This document shows, piece after piece, positions 40,799 through 51,000 of a stretch of DNA of 54,578 nt. Source of the stretch: Dethiosulfovibrio salsuginis (GTDB lineage Bacteria; Synergistota; Synergistia; Synergistales; Dethiosulfovibrionaceae). Each line of letters starts with the position of its first letter. The first letter of the stretch is position 1. The notes under the pieces are model-generated. The model did no database searches, was not told the origin of the DNA, and saw only the letters and a program-made list of their open reading frames with translations. The translations under genes were made by a program, and so were the position numbers. The stretch covers positions 1 through 54,578 of the forward strand of contig NZ_FXBB01000018.1 in NCBI RefSeq assembly GCF_900177735.1, in the 5' to 3' direction.

Positions 40799-42496
40799 AT
40801 GTCGGTACCTATCAAAACAGACCACCTTGCCTCGGCGATCCTTCAGGAGATCACCGAAGGGGTCACCCTGACCGACGATCGGGGGACGATCCTGGAGGTA
40901 AACGACGCTTTCTCCGCCATAACAGGCTACTCTTCCGCCGAGGCTATAGGACAAAATCCGAGAATACTCAAATCCCACCATCACGACGACCAGTTCTACA
41001 TATCCATGTGGGAGGACATAAGGTTCTCGGGCCGGTGGGCAGGGGAAATATGGAACAGAAGAAAAGACGGCGAAGTCTACCCCGAGTGGCTCTGCATAAG
41101 GAAGATTCCCGGCACCGACGGAAGGGACTACTTCCTGGCGGTCTTCTCCGACCTATCCCGGATGAGATCCAGGCTGGAGGGTCGGACCCTCCACAGGAGC
41201 CAGGACCCTCTCACGGGGCTGGCGGATCGGTTCGTCCTCATGGAGAGAATCGCCCTATCGGTGGACCAGGCCCGAAAGTCGGACACCTCCGTAGGCCTGC
41301 TGGTGGTCAACCTTGACCGGTTTAAAGACGTAAACGACGGCCTAGGCTACCTGGCAGGGGACAGGGTCCTCCGGGAGGTAGCGGTAAGGCTTAGAGCTCT
41401 TGCGGAGGATAACGAGCTGGTGGCTCGGGTAGGAAGCGACGAGTTCGCCTTAGTCGTCCCTCACGAAAAGGGCTCAGGCAGGGTAAACCTCCTGGTTCGA
41501 TCTATCTGTCACCTTTTCAGACACCCTATCTCCGTAGGGGACATCAAAGTGGATCTCTCCGCTAGCGTAGGAATCAGCAACTATCCTGAGGACGCCTCCG
41601 ACGGAGACGGCCTCATAAGAAACGCCGGGCTGGCCCTTCACAGGGTAAAGAGGGAGGCCCTAAGGGGAGGATACGCCCTCTTCACCGAGGAAATGGACCT
41701 AGAGGCCAGAAGGAGGTCCTCCCTCGAGCAGGACATACTCTCCGCCATGGAGAAAGGTGAGTTTTTCCTCCAGTATCAGCCTCAGGTAACCATGGGAGGC
41801 CGTTCGGTGGTCGGCGTCGAGGCCCTTCTCCGCTGGAGACGGCAGGGAGGGGAAATAGTTCCCCCGAACGAGTTCATACCTCTCGCCGAAGAGACTGGCA
41901 CCATGGCCAGACTGGGACGCTGGATCCTTACGGATGCCTGCTCTCAGGGGGAGACATGGCGTAAGGCGGGGTACGACTTAAAGCTGTCGGTGAACATCTC
42001 GCCGGTCCAGATATACGGAGACGACCTCTTCCAGTCGGTCCAGTCGACCTTACAGGAGACCGGCTTTCCCGCCGAACGGCTGGTCCTGGAGATAACGGAA
42101 AACACCTTGAGAGACGACCGAGGCAGGCTGTCCTCGGTGTTTAGATCCCTGAGAGATCTAGGGGTAAAAGTGGCCATAGACGACTTCGGAACGGGCTACT
42201 CTTCCTTCGACTTCATAAGGAACTTCGCCTTCGACACCCTGAAAATAGACCGGTCCTTCGTGCTGGACCTGGAGAGATCGGCCAGAAACGCCGCGGTGGC
42301 CGACTCTATCATCCAGATGGCCCGAAACCTGGTCAAAGACGTGGTCATAGAGGGAGTGGAGACCGAGGGCCAGATAGGTCGAATCGGCAAAGAGCGACAG
42401 GACCTGGTGATCCAGGGCTTTTTCTATAGCCGCCCTCTGGACCCGCAGCTGATCCCTCCCTTCATAGAGTCCATAAAGGGACAGGAAGCCCAATAA
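40799..42496 (+). CDS. PAS-GGDEF-EAL protein, predicted c-di-GMP phosphodiesterase with degenerate GGDEF
   Basis: The protein has 565 residues and is soluble. A PAS domain (about 8-125, LTDDRGTILEVNDAFSAITG) is followed by a GGDEF domain whose motif reads GSDEF at 212-216, with Ser in place of the second Gly, so cyclase activity is doubtful. The EAL domain (about 305-560) is complete: EAL at 341-343, SVNISPVQ, ITENTL, DDFGTGYSS, KIDRSFV and EGVET. It most likely hydrolyses c-di-GMP, with the GGDEF part as a GTP-sensing regulator. ATG 40799 has ggggagggg upstream. The stop is 1 base from the stop of the convergent transporter gene. Confidence 0.92.
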   Translation: MSVPIKTDHLASAILQEITEGVTLTDDRGTILEVNDAFSAITGYSSAEAIGQNPRILKSHHHDDQFYISMWEDIRFSGRWAGEIWNRRKDGEVYPEWLCIRKIPGTDGRDYFLAVFSDLSRMRSRLEGRTLHRSQDPLTGLADRFVLMERIALSVDQARKSDTSVGLLVVNLDRFKDVNDGLGYLAGDRVLREVAVRLRALAEDNELVARVGSDEFALVVPHEKGSGRVNLLVRSICHLFRHPISVGDIKVDLSASVGISNYPEDASDGDGLIRNAGLALHRVKREALRGGYALFTEEMDLEARRRSSLEQDILSAMEKGEFFLQYQPQVTMGGRSVVGVEALLRWRRQGGEIVPPNEFIPLAEETGTMARLGRWILTDACSQGETWRKAGYDLKLSVNISPVQIYGDDLFQSVQSTLQETGFPAERLVLEITENTLRDDRGRLSSVFRSLRDLGVKVAIDDFGTGYSSFDFIRNFAFDTLKIDRSFVLDLERSARNAAVADSIIQMARNLVKDVVIEGVETEGQIGRIGKERQDLVIQGFFYSRPLDPQLIPPFIESIKGQEAQ

Positions 42497-42497
42497 C

Positions 42498-43403
42498 TCA
42501 GGCTTCCTGTCTCCTCATCTTGGTAAATCCCGCCACGTCCAGCTCTGTTATAAGTATGGACAAAAATATCAGCCCACACCCCCACACCAGCCTAGACGTC
42601 ATTGGCTCGCCGAGAAACGCTATTCCAACTATCAGGGCGAAGACCGACTCCATTATCATGAGCACACTGGCGTGGGTTGGCGAGGTCAGCTGCTGCGACT
42701 TTATCTGTAGAGAATAGGGAATCAAAGTGCAACCCACCACAAGATAGGCCATCCATCCCACCACCGCCGGAGACCAAAAGGTCGGAAGAGGCTCCCATAT
42801 GAGCGCCGCAACGACGCAGGCCACAGCGCTCAGCGCCGTCTCTATCATGGTCAAGGTCAGGGCGTCCCTGTCCTGGGCCATCCTGTCTATTACCACTATC
42901 TGCACCGCAAAGGCCAATGCACAGCCCAGAGTGAGCATCTCTCCAAGGCCAAACCCCATCCCGGTTTCGTCTAAGGTGATAGCCCCCATCCCCACCAGAC
43001 AGATGGCCGACGCCACGAAAGCCTTAAGACCTGGGTTTCTCCTGGACGCAGCCCAGGTTATAAAAGGGACCATCACCACATAGCAGGCGGTTATAAAGGC
43101 CGATTTTCCCGTCGTGGTGTACTGTATCCCTATCGTCTGTAGCGCCATAGCCACCAACAGCAGAAATCCTATGATCCCTCCGACCTTCAGGTCTCGCTTG
43201 CCCGTGTTATTCACCCTCTTAGGGGTTATGGCGGCTATCAGAATAAAACTGAAGGCGAACCTAAAGGTCAGCAGCCACAGAGGGCCCATATACTTCAGAA
43301 CCTCCTTGGTGGCGGCGAAAGACACCCCCCACAGAAGGGCACAGGTAAGTATCCCCAGATCCCCCAAAATCATCTTTTTCTTGTCGTAAATTCTCTCGTT
43401 CAT
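42498..43403 (-). CDS. EamA/DMT-family transporter
   Basis: The protein has 301 residues, ten membrane segments and two EamA repeats (ILTCALLWGVSFAATKEVLK; QSQQLTSPTHASVLMIMESV with FALIVGIAFLGEPM). It differs clearly in sequence from the transporter at 39472. Substrate unknown. I start at ATG 43403; an in-frame ATG at 43469 lies further upstream but has no better ribosome site. It is convergent with the EAL gene. Confidence 0.88.
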   Translation of the reverse strand: MNERIYDKKKMILGDLGILTCALLWGVSFAATKEVLKYMGPLWLLTFRFAFSFILIAAITPKRVNNTGKRDLKVGGIIGFLLLVAMALQTIGIQYTTTGKSAFITACYVVMVPFITWAASRRNPGLKAFVASAICLVGMGAITLDETGMGFGLGEMLTLGCALAFAVQIVVIDRMAQDRDALTLTMIETALSAVACVVAALIWEPLPTFWSPAVVGWMAYLVVGCTLIPYSLQIKSQQLTSPTHASVLMIMESVFALIVGIAFLGEPMTSRLVWGCGLIFLSILITELDVAGFTKMRRQEA

Positions 43404-43572
43404 ATCCCCAGGCCTAAAGGCCCTCACACCCTTTCTTCCATTATGGAACCCTCCTGACGACTCTATCATATATTCGTCTCAAGTGGTCATTTTTGCTCTA
43501 ACCCTCTTCATCGGTTATGGCTTATACTCGTCCTATAGTACCTATACCTTTTGTAAAGATGGAGGTTTGCTT

Positions 43573-44874
43573 ATGAAGCGAATGATCTGGGCAGGTAAAA
43601 AAGTGGCCCTGGTGGTGCTTATCCTCGTCGTCGGAGGATACGGAGCTATGGAGGTCCTCAGGTCCAGGCTTGGGGAAAAGGAAGAGGAGCCCGAGGTAGT
43701 TCGTCCTGTCAGGGCGGAGGTGCTGGGACACAGGGACCAGGGATTTAAAGGCATATATCAGGGGACAACCCAGGCGTCCAAGAGGGTGGATTTGTCCTTT
43801 AGGGTATCCGGCCCTCTCGTGGAGTTTCCGGTTCGAAAGGGGCAACAGGTCAAGACGGGCGACCTTCTAGCCAAGGTGGACCCCAGGGACTTCAAAAACC
43901 ACCTGGACAGCGCCAACAGCCAGCTAAAACAGCTTGAGGCAAAACTGTCGGAGATGAAGTCCGGCGCCAGGGCCGAGGACGTCTCCTCCGCTCAGGCCGC
44001 TGTAAACGCCGCTCAGGCCCAATTCTCCGAGGCCGAGGCCAACTACAAGAGGTTTAAGTCCCTTATGGAGCAGGGAGCGGTGTCCCAGGTTCAGTACGAA
44101 CAGTATCGTACCGCCTACAACGTGGCCCGTTCGTCCCTCCAGTCCGCCCAGGGCAACCTCCAAAAGGCCCGTTCTGGAGCCAGAAAGGAAGAGCTTCAGC
44201 AGCAACAGGCGGCCATAGACGCCCAGAGATCGGTGGTGGAGGCGGCCCAGTCGGCTCTATCCGACACTGAGCTGAAGGCCCCCTTCGACGGGGTTGTGGC
44301 GGACACCTTCGCCGACAATCACCAATTCGTCCAGGCCAAACAGTCCATACTGAGCCTTCAGGATCTGAGCAACATAGAGATGGTCGTCCACGTTCCCGAC
44401 GGAGACGTGGTTCGAATGAGGGAAAAAGAGGTGGACAATCTCACCATGACCGCGACGCTGGACTCCATACCAGGTCGGGCCTTCCCGGTCACGCTCAAGG
44501 AGTTCTCCACCCAGGCGGACCCTAAGACCCAGACCTACCAGGCCACTATGACCATGGCCTATCCCGAGGGCATGACGGTTCTACCGGGCATGGCGGTCAC
44601 AGTCACCGTGGACGTAACCCCAAAGGCCATTTTAGAGCATAAAGAGGACGAAGGATTCTCCGTCCCCTCCGACGCCATCTTCTCCGACGGAGCGGCCACC
44701 TACCTATGGCTCTTTGTCGACGGGAGGGTCAAAAAGGTCCCGGTAGCCCTAGGGGAGCTTGAGGGAGATAGGATCTCCGTAAAAGGCGAGCTCTCCCCAG
44801 GAGAGATAGTCGTAACCGCAGGGGTAAACTTCCTACGGGAGGGACAGAAAGTCCGTCTCATGACGGATAACTAG
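43573..44874 (+). CDS. RND efflux periplasmic adaptor (membrane fusion protein)
   Basis: The protein has 433 residues. An N-terminal membrane segment (about 10-27, KVALVVLILVVGGYGAMEVL) anchors it, followed by the lipoyl half (GPLVEFPVRKGQQVKTGDLL), a long alpha-hairpin (about 115-225, Gln/Ala-rich) and the second lipoyl half (LKAPFDGVVADTFADNHQFV), then beta-barrel and membrane-proximal domains. It would bridge the RND pump to an outer-membrane channel. ATG 43573 has ggaggt upstream. The pump gene starts 9 bases after its stop. Confidence 0.9.
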   Translation: MKRMIWAGKKVALVVLILVVGGYGAMEVLRSRLGEKEEEPEVVRPVRAEVLGHRDQGFKGIYQGTTQASKRVDLSFRVSGPLVEFPVRKGQQVKTGDLLAKVDPRDFKNHLDSANSQLKQLEAKLSEMKSGARAEDVSSAQAAVNAAQAQFSEAEANYKRFKSLMEQGAVSQVQYEQYRTAYNVARSSLQSAQGNLQKARSGARKEELQQQQAAIDAQRSVVEAAQSALSDTELKAPFDGVVADTFADNHQFVQAKQSILSLQDLSNIEMVVHVPDGDVVRMREKEVDNLTMTATLDSIPGRAFPVTLKEFSTQADPKTQTYQATMTMAYPEGMTVLPGMAVTVTVDVTPKAILEHKEDEGFSVPSDAIFSDGAATYLWLFVDGRVKKVPVALGELEGDRISVKGELSPGEIVVTAGVNFLREGQKVRLMTDN

Positions 44875-44883
44875 AGGCTCGCC

Positions 44884-47800
44884 ATGAACATAGCTCAGTT
44901 TTGTCTCAATAAAAAAGTAGTGGTCCTCTACCTGTCGGTGGTTATTGCCCTGGCCGGAATAGCCTCCTACTTCAAACTCGGAAAGCTTGAGGATCCCGAC
45001 TTCACCATAAAGACCGCTGTGGTCTACACCGCCTACCCTGGGGCTACGGCGGAAGAGGTCGAGCAGGAAGTCTCGGACAAAATAGAGGAAGCCATCCAGA
45101 AGATGGGGGAGGTCAAAAGGGTAAAATCCCTCTCCAGAGCCGACGTGTCCATAATATACGTGGACATAAAGGACGAATACGTCGCCAAGGAACTTCCCCA
45201 GATATGGGACATCCTGAGGCGTAAGGTCAACGACGTCCAAAGCAGCCTGCCGCCTGGGGTCCAACCATCGGTGGTCAACGACGACTACGGCGACGTCTAC
45301 GGCCAGTTCTTCGCCCTTGTGGGAGACGGCTACTCCTATCGGGAGCTCAAAGACCACGCCGACAAGCTCAAAAGAGAGCTTCTCCTTGTAAAGGGAGTCG
45401 CCAGCGTAGCCATAACCGGAGATCAGCCCGAGGGCATATACGTGGAGATATCCAGGGCCAGGGCGGCGTCTTTAGGCCTGTCCCCTAGCGATATTTACTC
45501 GGTGTTAAATCAGCAGAACGCCCTGTCTCCGGTGGCTAAGGTGGAGGTCGGAGACGACTATCTCAGGATAGACCCAACCGGAGCGATCAAATCGGTGGAG
45601 GAGATCGGCGACGTCATGATCGGGGGAGGTCCAGGCGGCGTCATAAGGCTTAAAGACGTGGCCACAATAGAGAGGCGATACGTCGACCCCCCGACCCTCC
45701 TAATGAGATACAACGGCCACCCAGCCCTGGGAATCGGTGTATCCACCGTAAACGGTGGTAACGTAGTCGACATGGGGCTGGCGGTGGACAAAAGGCTGAA
45801 AGAGCTGGTGGAGATAACCCCTGTAGGGATGGAGCTCGAACCTATCTACCTACAGGCCCAGGAGGTCACCAAGGCGGTAAACGGCTTCATCATCAACCTT
45901 GCCGAATCGCTGGTCATAGTCGTCGGAGTGCTGGTCGTCTTCATGGGAATGACGAGCGGCCTGCTTATAGGAGGCATACTCCTGCTGACCATCGCCGCCA
46001 CCTTCGTCACCATGCTATTCGCTGGCATAACCATGCAGAGCGTCTCACTGGCCTCGCTGATCATAGCCCTAGGTATGTTGGTGGACAACGCAATAGTGGT
46101 CACAGAAGGGGTGCTCATAGGGGTCCAAAAGGGAGAGGGAGGGGCCAAAGCGGCGGTAAGAACCATCGCCGGAAACATATGGCCCCTCTTAGGAGCCACG
46201 ATCATAGCCATAATGGCCTTCTCCGCCATAGGCCTCTCCCCTGACAGCACAGGGGAGTTCTGTAAAAGCCTCTTCCAGGTCGTCGGCATATCTCTCCTCT
46301 GGAGCTGGGTGCTGGCCATCACAGTGACCCCCCTCCTGGCGGTCATGGTGCTGAAGGACCCGGAAGGCGAGCCCGAAGATCCCTACAAGGGCAAGTTCTT
46401 TAAGGCCTACAGATCGGTCCTCCTCACCGCACTTAAAAACGCCAAACTGACTGCCGCAATAATGGCGGGATCGCTGGTTCTGGCGGTGTGGGGATTTCAG
46501 TTCGTCGATAAATCCTTCATGCCCCAGGACGCAGCTCCCAGGTTCACCGTAGACCTGTGGAGGGCATCGGGAGCGAGCATATACAGGACCTCCTCGGATA
46601 TGGCTAAACTGGAAGCCTATCTCCTCAGCCGTCCCGACGTAGAGGCGGTTGCCTCCACCGTAGGAGGAGGAACCCTTCGGTTCACCTTAACCTACACCGC
46701 CGAGGACTCGGACCCAGCCTACGCCCAGGCGGTTGTAATACTCAAAGACTCCAACACCCTTATGGATGCCATGATAGGAGCGGAGGAGTTCGTCAGGGAA
46801 AACCTCCCTGGAGCCTCCGCCCAGGCCATTCGTTTCAGCAAAGGGGGAGGGAGCCAGGCCAAGGTCCAGGTCCGTTACCAGGGTCAAAACCCGGCGGTGC
46901 TTAGATCTTTAGGTGAACAGGCAATGGCGGTCCTCGCCTCGGACTACCAGTCTGGCTCCATAAGGACCGACTGGCAACAGATGGAAAAGGTCATACGGCC
47001 TATCGTAATGGAGAACCAAATGAGGAACTTCGGCCTATCAAGAGCGGAGATAAACCAGGCCCTCATGGTCAGCTACCAGGGCAGGCCGGTAGGGGTCTAT
47101 AGGGAGGGAAACAGGCTGCTTAACATATACTCCCGCCTTCCAGATAGAGAAAGGGACGGAGTGGACAACCTGAGGACCGTCCAGGTATGGAGCCCCCTGA
47201 CTGGCAAGATGGTTCCCCTGACCTCCCTGGTCTCCGGTGTCTCCACCGAGTTCGAGAACCCCATAATTCGCAGGCGAGACAGGGAGCGGACCCTCACGGT
47301 CATGGCGGACCCGGTCATAGGCGCTAACAGCACCGCCTATTTCGACAGGGTAAGGTCCAAAGTGGAGGCGATCCCCATCCCCCATGGCTACAAAATGGAA
47401 TGGGGCGGAGAGTACGAAAGCAGCAAAGACGCCCAGGACGGCATAAAAAAGATGCTCCCCCTGAGCCTGGTGGTAATGCTATCCATCATAGTCATGCTCT
47501 TTAACTCCATGAAGCAGACCGCCATAATAGTCATATGTTTGCCTATGAACATAGTGGGGGTCACCGTGGGACTGCTGGTGTTTGGCAAATCCTTCAGCTT
47601 CATGGCCCTCCTCGGGGTGCTCAGCCTCATGGGGATGCTAATCAAAAACGCCATAGTCCTCATAGACCAGGTCAACCTCAACCAGGAGGCGGGGATGACT
47701 CCCTACGACGCGGTGGTCGACTCTGGTGTCAGCAGGCTAAGGCCCGTGGCCATGGCGGCGGGAACCACGGTGCTTGGGATGATCCCCCTTGTCACCGACG

Positions 47801-47919
47801 TCCTCTTCGGCTCCATGGCGGTGACCATAATGTGTGGCCTCACCTTCGCCACGGTGCTAACACTGGTGTTCGTGCCGGTTCTCTTCGTCCTGTTCTATGG
47901 GATAAAGGTGCCGGAGTAG
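44884..47919 (+). CDS. RND-family efflux transporter, inner-membrane pump
   Basis: The protein has 1011 residues, about twelve membrane segments in two halves and two large periplasmic loops (about 35-330 and 545-850). The first half carries the proton-relay motif GMLVDNAIVVTEG near 396-408, which keeps the Asp of family pumps but has Gly where Asn is usual. The second half has LSLMGMLIKNAIVLIDQVN near 915. It exports drugs or other amphiphiles by proton exchange. It is coupled to the adaptor gene upstream. No TolC-type outer-membrane channel is encoded in the window, so that part must come from elsewhere. Confidence 0.93.
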   Translation: MNIAQFCLNKKVVVLYLSVVIALAGIASYFKLGKLEDPDFTIKTAVVYTAYPGATAEEVEQEVSDKIEEAIQKMGEVKRVKSLSRADVSIIYVDIKDEYVAKELPQIWDILRRKVNDVQSSLPPGVQPSVVNDDYGDVYGQFFALVGDGYSYRELKDHADKLKRELLLVKGVASVAITGDQPEGIYVEISRARAASLGLSPSDIYSVLNQQNALSPVAKVEVGDDYLRIDPTGAIKSVEEIGDVMIGGGPGGVIRLKDVATIERRYVDPPTLLMRYNGHPALGIGVSTVNGGNVVDMGLAVDKRLKELVEITPVGMELEPIYLQAQEVTKAVNGFIINLAESLVIVVGVLVVFMGMTSGLLIGGILLLTIAATFVTMLFAGITMQSVSLASLIIALGMLVDNAIVVTEGVLIGVQKGEGGAKAAVRTIAGNIWPLLGATIIAIMAFSAIGLSPDSTGEFCKSLFQVVGISLLWSWVLAITVTPLLAVMVLKDPEGEPEDPYKGKFFKAYRSVLLTALKNAKLTAAIMAGSLVLAVWGFQFVDKSFMPQDAAPRFTVDLWRASGASIYRTSSDMAKLEAYLLSRPDVEAVASTVGGGTLRFTLTYTAEDSDPAYAQAVVILKDSNTLMDAMIGAEEFVRENLPGASAQAIRFSKGGGSQAKVQVRYQGQNPAVLRSLGEQAMAVLASDYQSGSIRTDWQQMEKVIRPIVMENQMRNFGLSRAEINQALMVSYQGRPVGVYREGNRLLNIYSRLPDRERDGVDNLRTVQVWSPLTGKMVPLTSLVSGVSTEFENPIIRRRDRERTLTVMADPVIGANSTAYFDRVRSKVEAIPIPHGYKMEWGGEYESSKDAQDGIKKMLPLSLVVMLSIIVMLFNSMKQTAIIVICLPMNIVGVTVGLLVFGKSFSFMALLGVLSLMGMLIKNAIVLIDQVNLNQEAGMTPYDAVVDSGVSRLRPVAMAAGTTVLGMIPLVTDVLFGSMAVTIMCGLTFATVLTLVFVPVLFVLFYGIKVPE

Positions 47920-47928
47920 TTTAGTTTG

Positions 47929-48003
47929 AGGCCAGGGCCGTCGGTGAATATACTCTGTGACTTAAGTCATGGCGTATATCTCGCAGACGGCTCTGGCCTT
48001 TTG
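47929..48003 (+). terminator. terminator-like hairpin after the RND pump
   Basis: A 14-bp outer stem (aggccagggccgtc 47929-47942 with gacggctctggcct 47986-47999, one G-U pair) is followed by TTTT (47999-48002). The 43-base loop contains a second short pair (atatac/gtatat). The large loop is unusual for a simple terminator. Confidence 0.6.
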
Positions 48004-48012
48004 TCTGATAAA

Positions 48013-48021
48013 TGGTATTAT
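48013..48021 (+). promoter_or_regulatory. extended -10 promoter of the lipoprotein gene
   Basis: TGGTATTAT fits an extended -10, 63 bases before the ATG at 48085. A short hairpin (gcgtc/gacgc, near 48048-48063) lies in the leader between them. Confidence 0.45.
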
Positions 48022-48084
48022 AGAAGTGAGTGCCAATAGGCTGAGGGGCGTCTCTATGGGACGCTGGAGTGATGAAAGGAAGTG

Positions 48085-51000
48085 ATGGGAGAAATGGCTA
48101 GTAGCTGGTTAAAAAGATGGGGCCTTCTGGCCCTTCTGGCGGTGGCTTCGGCCTTCCTGCTTGGAGGGTGCGACGTAGGAGGCAGCGACGATCCGGGACC
48201 GAAGCCCAAGCCTGTGACCTCCGGGCTGGTGACCGTATCGGGGCAGGTGAGCAACTCGGTGGGCAAGGAGATCAACGTGGCGGCGACAGGACGGGCCAGT
48301 GCCATGAGGGCTTCGAGCCTAAGTTCGGGGGCAGGCCTTGACGGAGTCTTGATTGTGGCCTCTATGAACGGCTGGGAGCTGGCAAGAACCACAACTACCG
48401 ACGGAAATGGGTTCTACGGCTTCGACGTCCCCGTTCCTGAGGAGGGCGGCAGGCTGGTCCTTACCTTCAGCAAGAGTGGCAGGATAACCTATCAAAAGGC
48501 CATCAACGTTAAGCCCGGAGAGGTTCATCCCGTCCACGCGGTGCTCCTTGAGGTTACGTCCAAGCCTGTGAGCAAGGATCAAATTATCTCCACCGACCTC
48601 ATAAGCATAAAAGCCCCAGGGACAGGTGAGATGACCCTGTTCGTCGGAGACCCGACCAGTTCCGACGGTGCGGCGGTTTTCCCAGGCGACTACATGGCCG
48701 CCAGGTCGAACAGCGACGACGTGCCCCTGGTGAGCATGGCCTTCTTCGAGGCCACCTTGACCAGCGGGGATACAAAGGTCGAAAAATTCGATCCGATCGA
48801 GGTGGCTTTGTTGCTTCCTCAGGATTATCAGAACGGGACTCTCATGAACCCCGATACAAACTCTCGCTACGTCTCGGGAGACTTCATCGAATGGTGGTCC
48901 TACGATAAAGACGATGCTAAATGGGTCCAGGAGGACGCGGTGAGCCCCGATCAGCCCGCTGATCCTCTGAGAAAGGCCTGGATTACCTCCGGTGATGTAT
49001 CAAAAGGTCAGGATCCGGCAAAACTCTACGTTAACGCTATGGTAAACCACTTTAGCTGGTGGAACGCCGACTATCCTCAAGAATTTTCCTACTTCTGCGT
49101 TCAGGTAGTCGACGGCGACGGGAAGCCTTTAGTGGACGTACCGGTATTCTCCCAGGGAGTGACCTACAAAAACACATCCCAGCCCGTCAGGACCGACGAA
49201 AACGGCTGGGCCAGCGGAATAGTGGTCAAAAAGTCCACAGCGGATCCTAAGGATAAGAGGGAGAGGGCTCAGGTCTATGCTCTGGCAGGAAACGTCAAGT
49301 TCATGTACGACGTTATCTCCGCGGACGAGGGCGCTGTTGTGTCCGACGACATCTATACACCTTACGACGAGAAACAGTGTGAGAGAACCGATGGCAGACC
49401 TTCCATCAAGCTAACCAACGTTATTAAGGTCAGCTTTGAGGGAGAGATAAAGGGCAAAGTCTCCAACGAAGCGGGCAAAGCCCTGGCGGACATCAAGGTA
49501 TTCTCCAGCGTGGGAGGAATGGTCCAGACCGACGCCTCCGGTGCCTACTCCTTCAAGGTCCCTGTTGGGGCTCCTGTGACGGTATACATAGCGGGAGTCG
49601 AGGGCAAGACCGTCACCGTTAAGGATAAGGCAACACCTGAAACGGTAAACTTCAACGTTCCCAACCAGGCCCCGGTGATAACAAAACTCGCCAGAGACCC
49701 TGAGGGACAGGTAAACGTCCTTGGATCGGTCAAGCTTTTCGGAGAGGCGGTTGACCCTGAAGGCGGTGTCCTTAACTATAGATGGAAGGCTACCGAAGGC
49801 ACCCTGTCCGTCGCTACAGGATCTGAAACCATCTGGACAGCTCCTAACTCTCTGTCTGGAACGGCTCAGGTTACCTTCACAGCCACCGACTTGGAGGGTA
49901 AATCTACCTCTATGACGGTGCCTCTATCCTGGGGAACCCTGCCATTAGCAGGTCGACTCGTGGTAAATCTGGTGGATAAAGACGGCAAGCCCGTTCCCGG
50001 TGCTCTTGTCGTGCTTCACAGGGCCGACGATGCAAAATCGGTTGAGCGAACCATAACCACCAACGCACTGGGCAAAGCGGACTTTGGCAACATCGGAAGA
50101 CCGACGGCTACCATCTCCTACGGCCTTGAAGGCAAGGTAGGGGATGTGAACAGAAAGGTTATCCGAACTGTGGAGGCCGTACCGGTAGCGGAACTCAAGA
50201 TACTGGTGGATATTCTCGGTGACGACGAGACAGGGGCAACCTCTGAGGATCGTCTACAGACCATCGGCCTGTCGGTGAACTCAGCGGACCTAGGGGATCG
50301 ATCCAGTGCCCAGATAAAACCTTTCACCGACGTTTGGCTGTATCAGTACTCGCCGTTCAAAGACGACGTAGCGGTTCTCAGGGAACACCTTCAGAGCGAC
50401 GGCAAGATGACCCTGCTCTCGATAGTCCAGGAATGGGACGAGACGACCTCCGAGATCGGCCTAGCCAAGTGGGGAGTAATATACGACGTAACCCCGGTCT
50501 CCGGTGAGATGTACAACATGCCTCTGGACAGGACCCCGATCAACCTAGGTTGGTCCTCCAACGTCGACCTGACAGGACTATCCCTCTCGGCGGCCCGTAA
50601 AGGGGTAGAGTACACCCTTGCGGAGATGTGGAGCCACCACGGAACGGGCTTCTCCGCGGAGGAAATAAGGGCTCAGCAGAAGGCGGCTATGGAAAAGAAA
50701 GCCAAATCGGGAATCCTCAAAGTGGCCGATCTCGAAGCCGATATGTTCTACCAGTCCGCATCAGGCTTAAATGTCAACCCCGCATTGAGCACCGACATAA
50801 CCGGCGTAGAAGAGGAAAAGAGACTGGGATCATCCAGGCCTTCGAGCCTTACGGCGAAACTGCCGGACTACCTCTTCTCCAAAGTCAGTCTGGACGTAGT
50901 TAGCTCCGACAGCGCTCCTACCAAGAGGACCGCTTCCTGGAGGTTGGAGACCACCGACGACATAGACATATTCATAGTCGGTATTAACGGCTACAGGTAC

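Noticed and set aside
47929-48080. Riboswitch in the lipoprotein leader
   Set aside because: The stems do not match c-di-GMP, TPP, cobalamin or SAM riboswitch cores, and a terminator plus a separate promoter explains the region.
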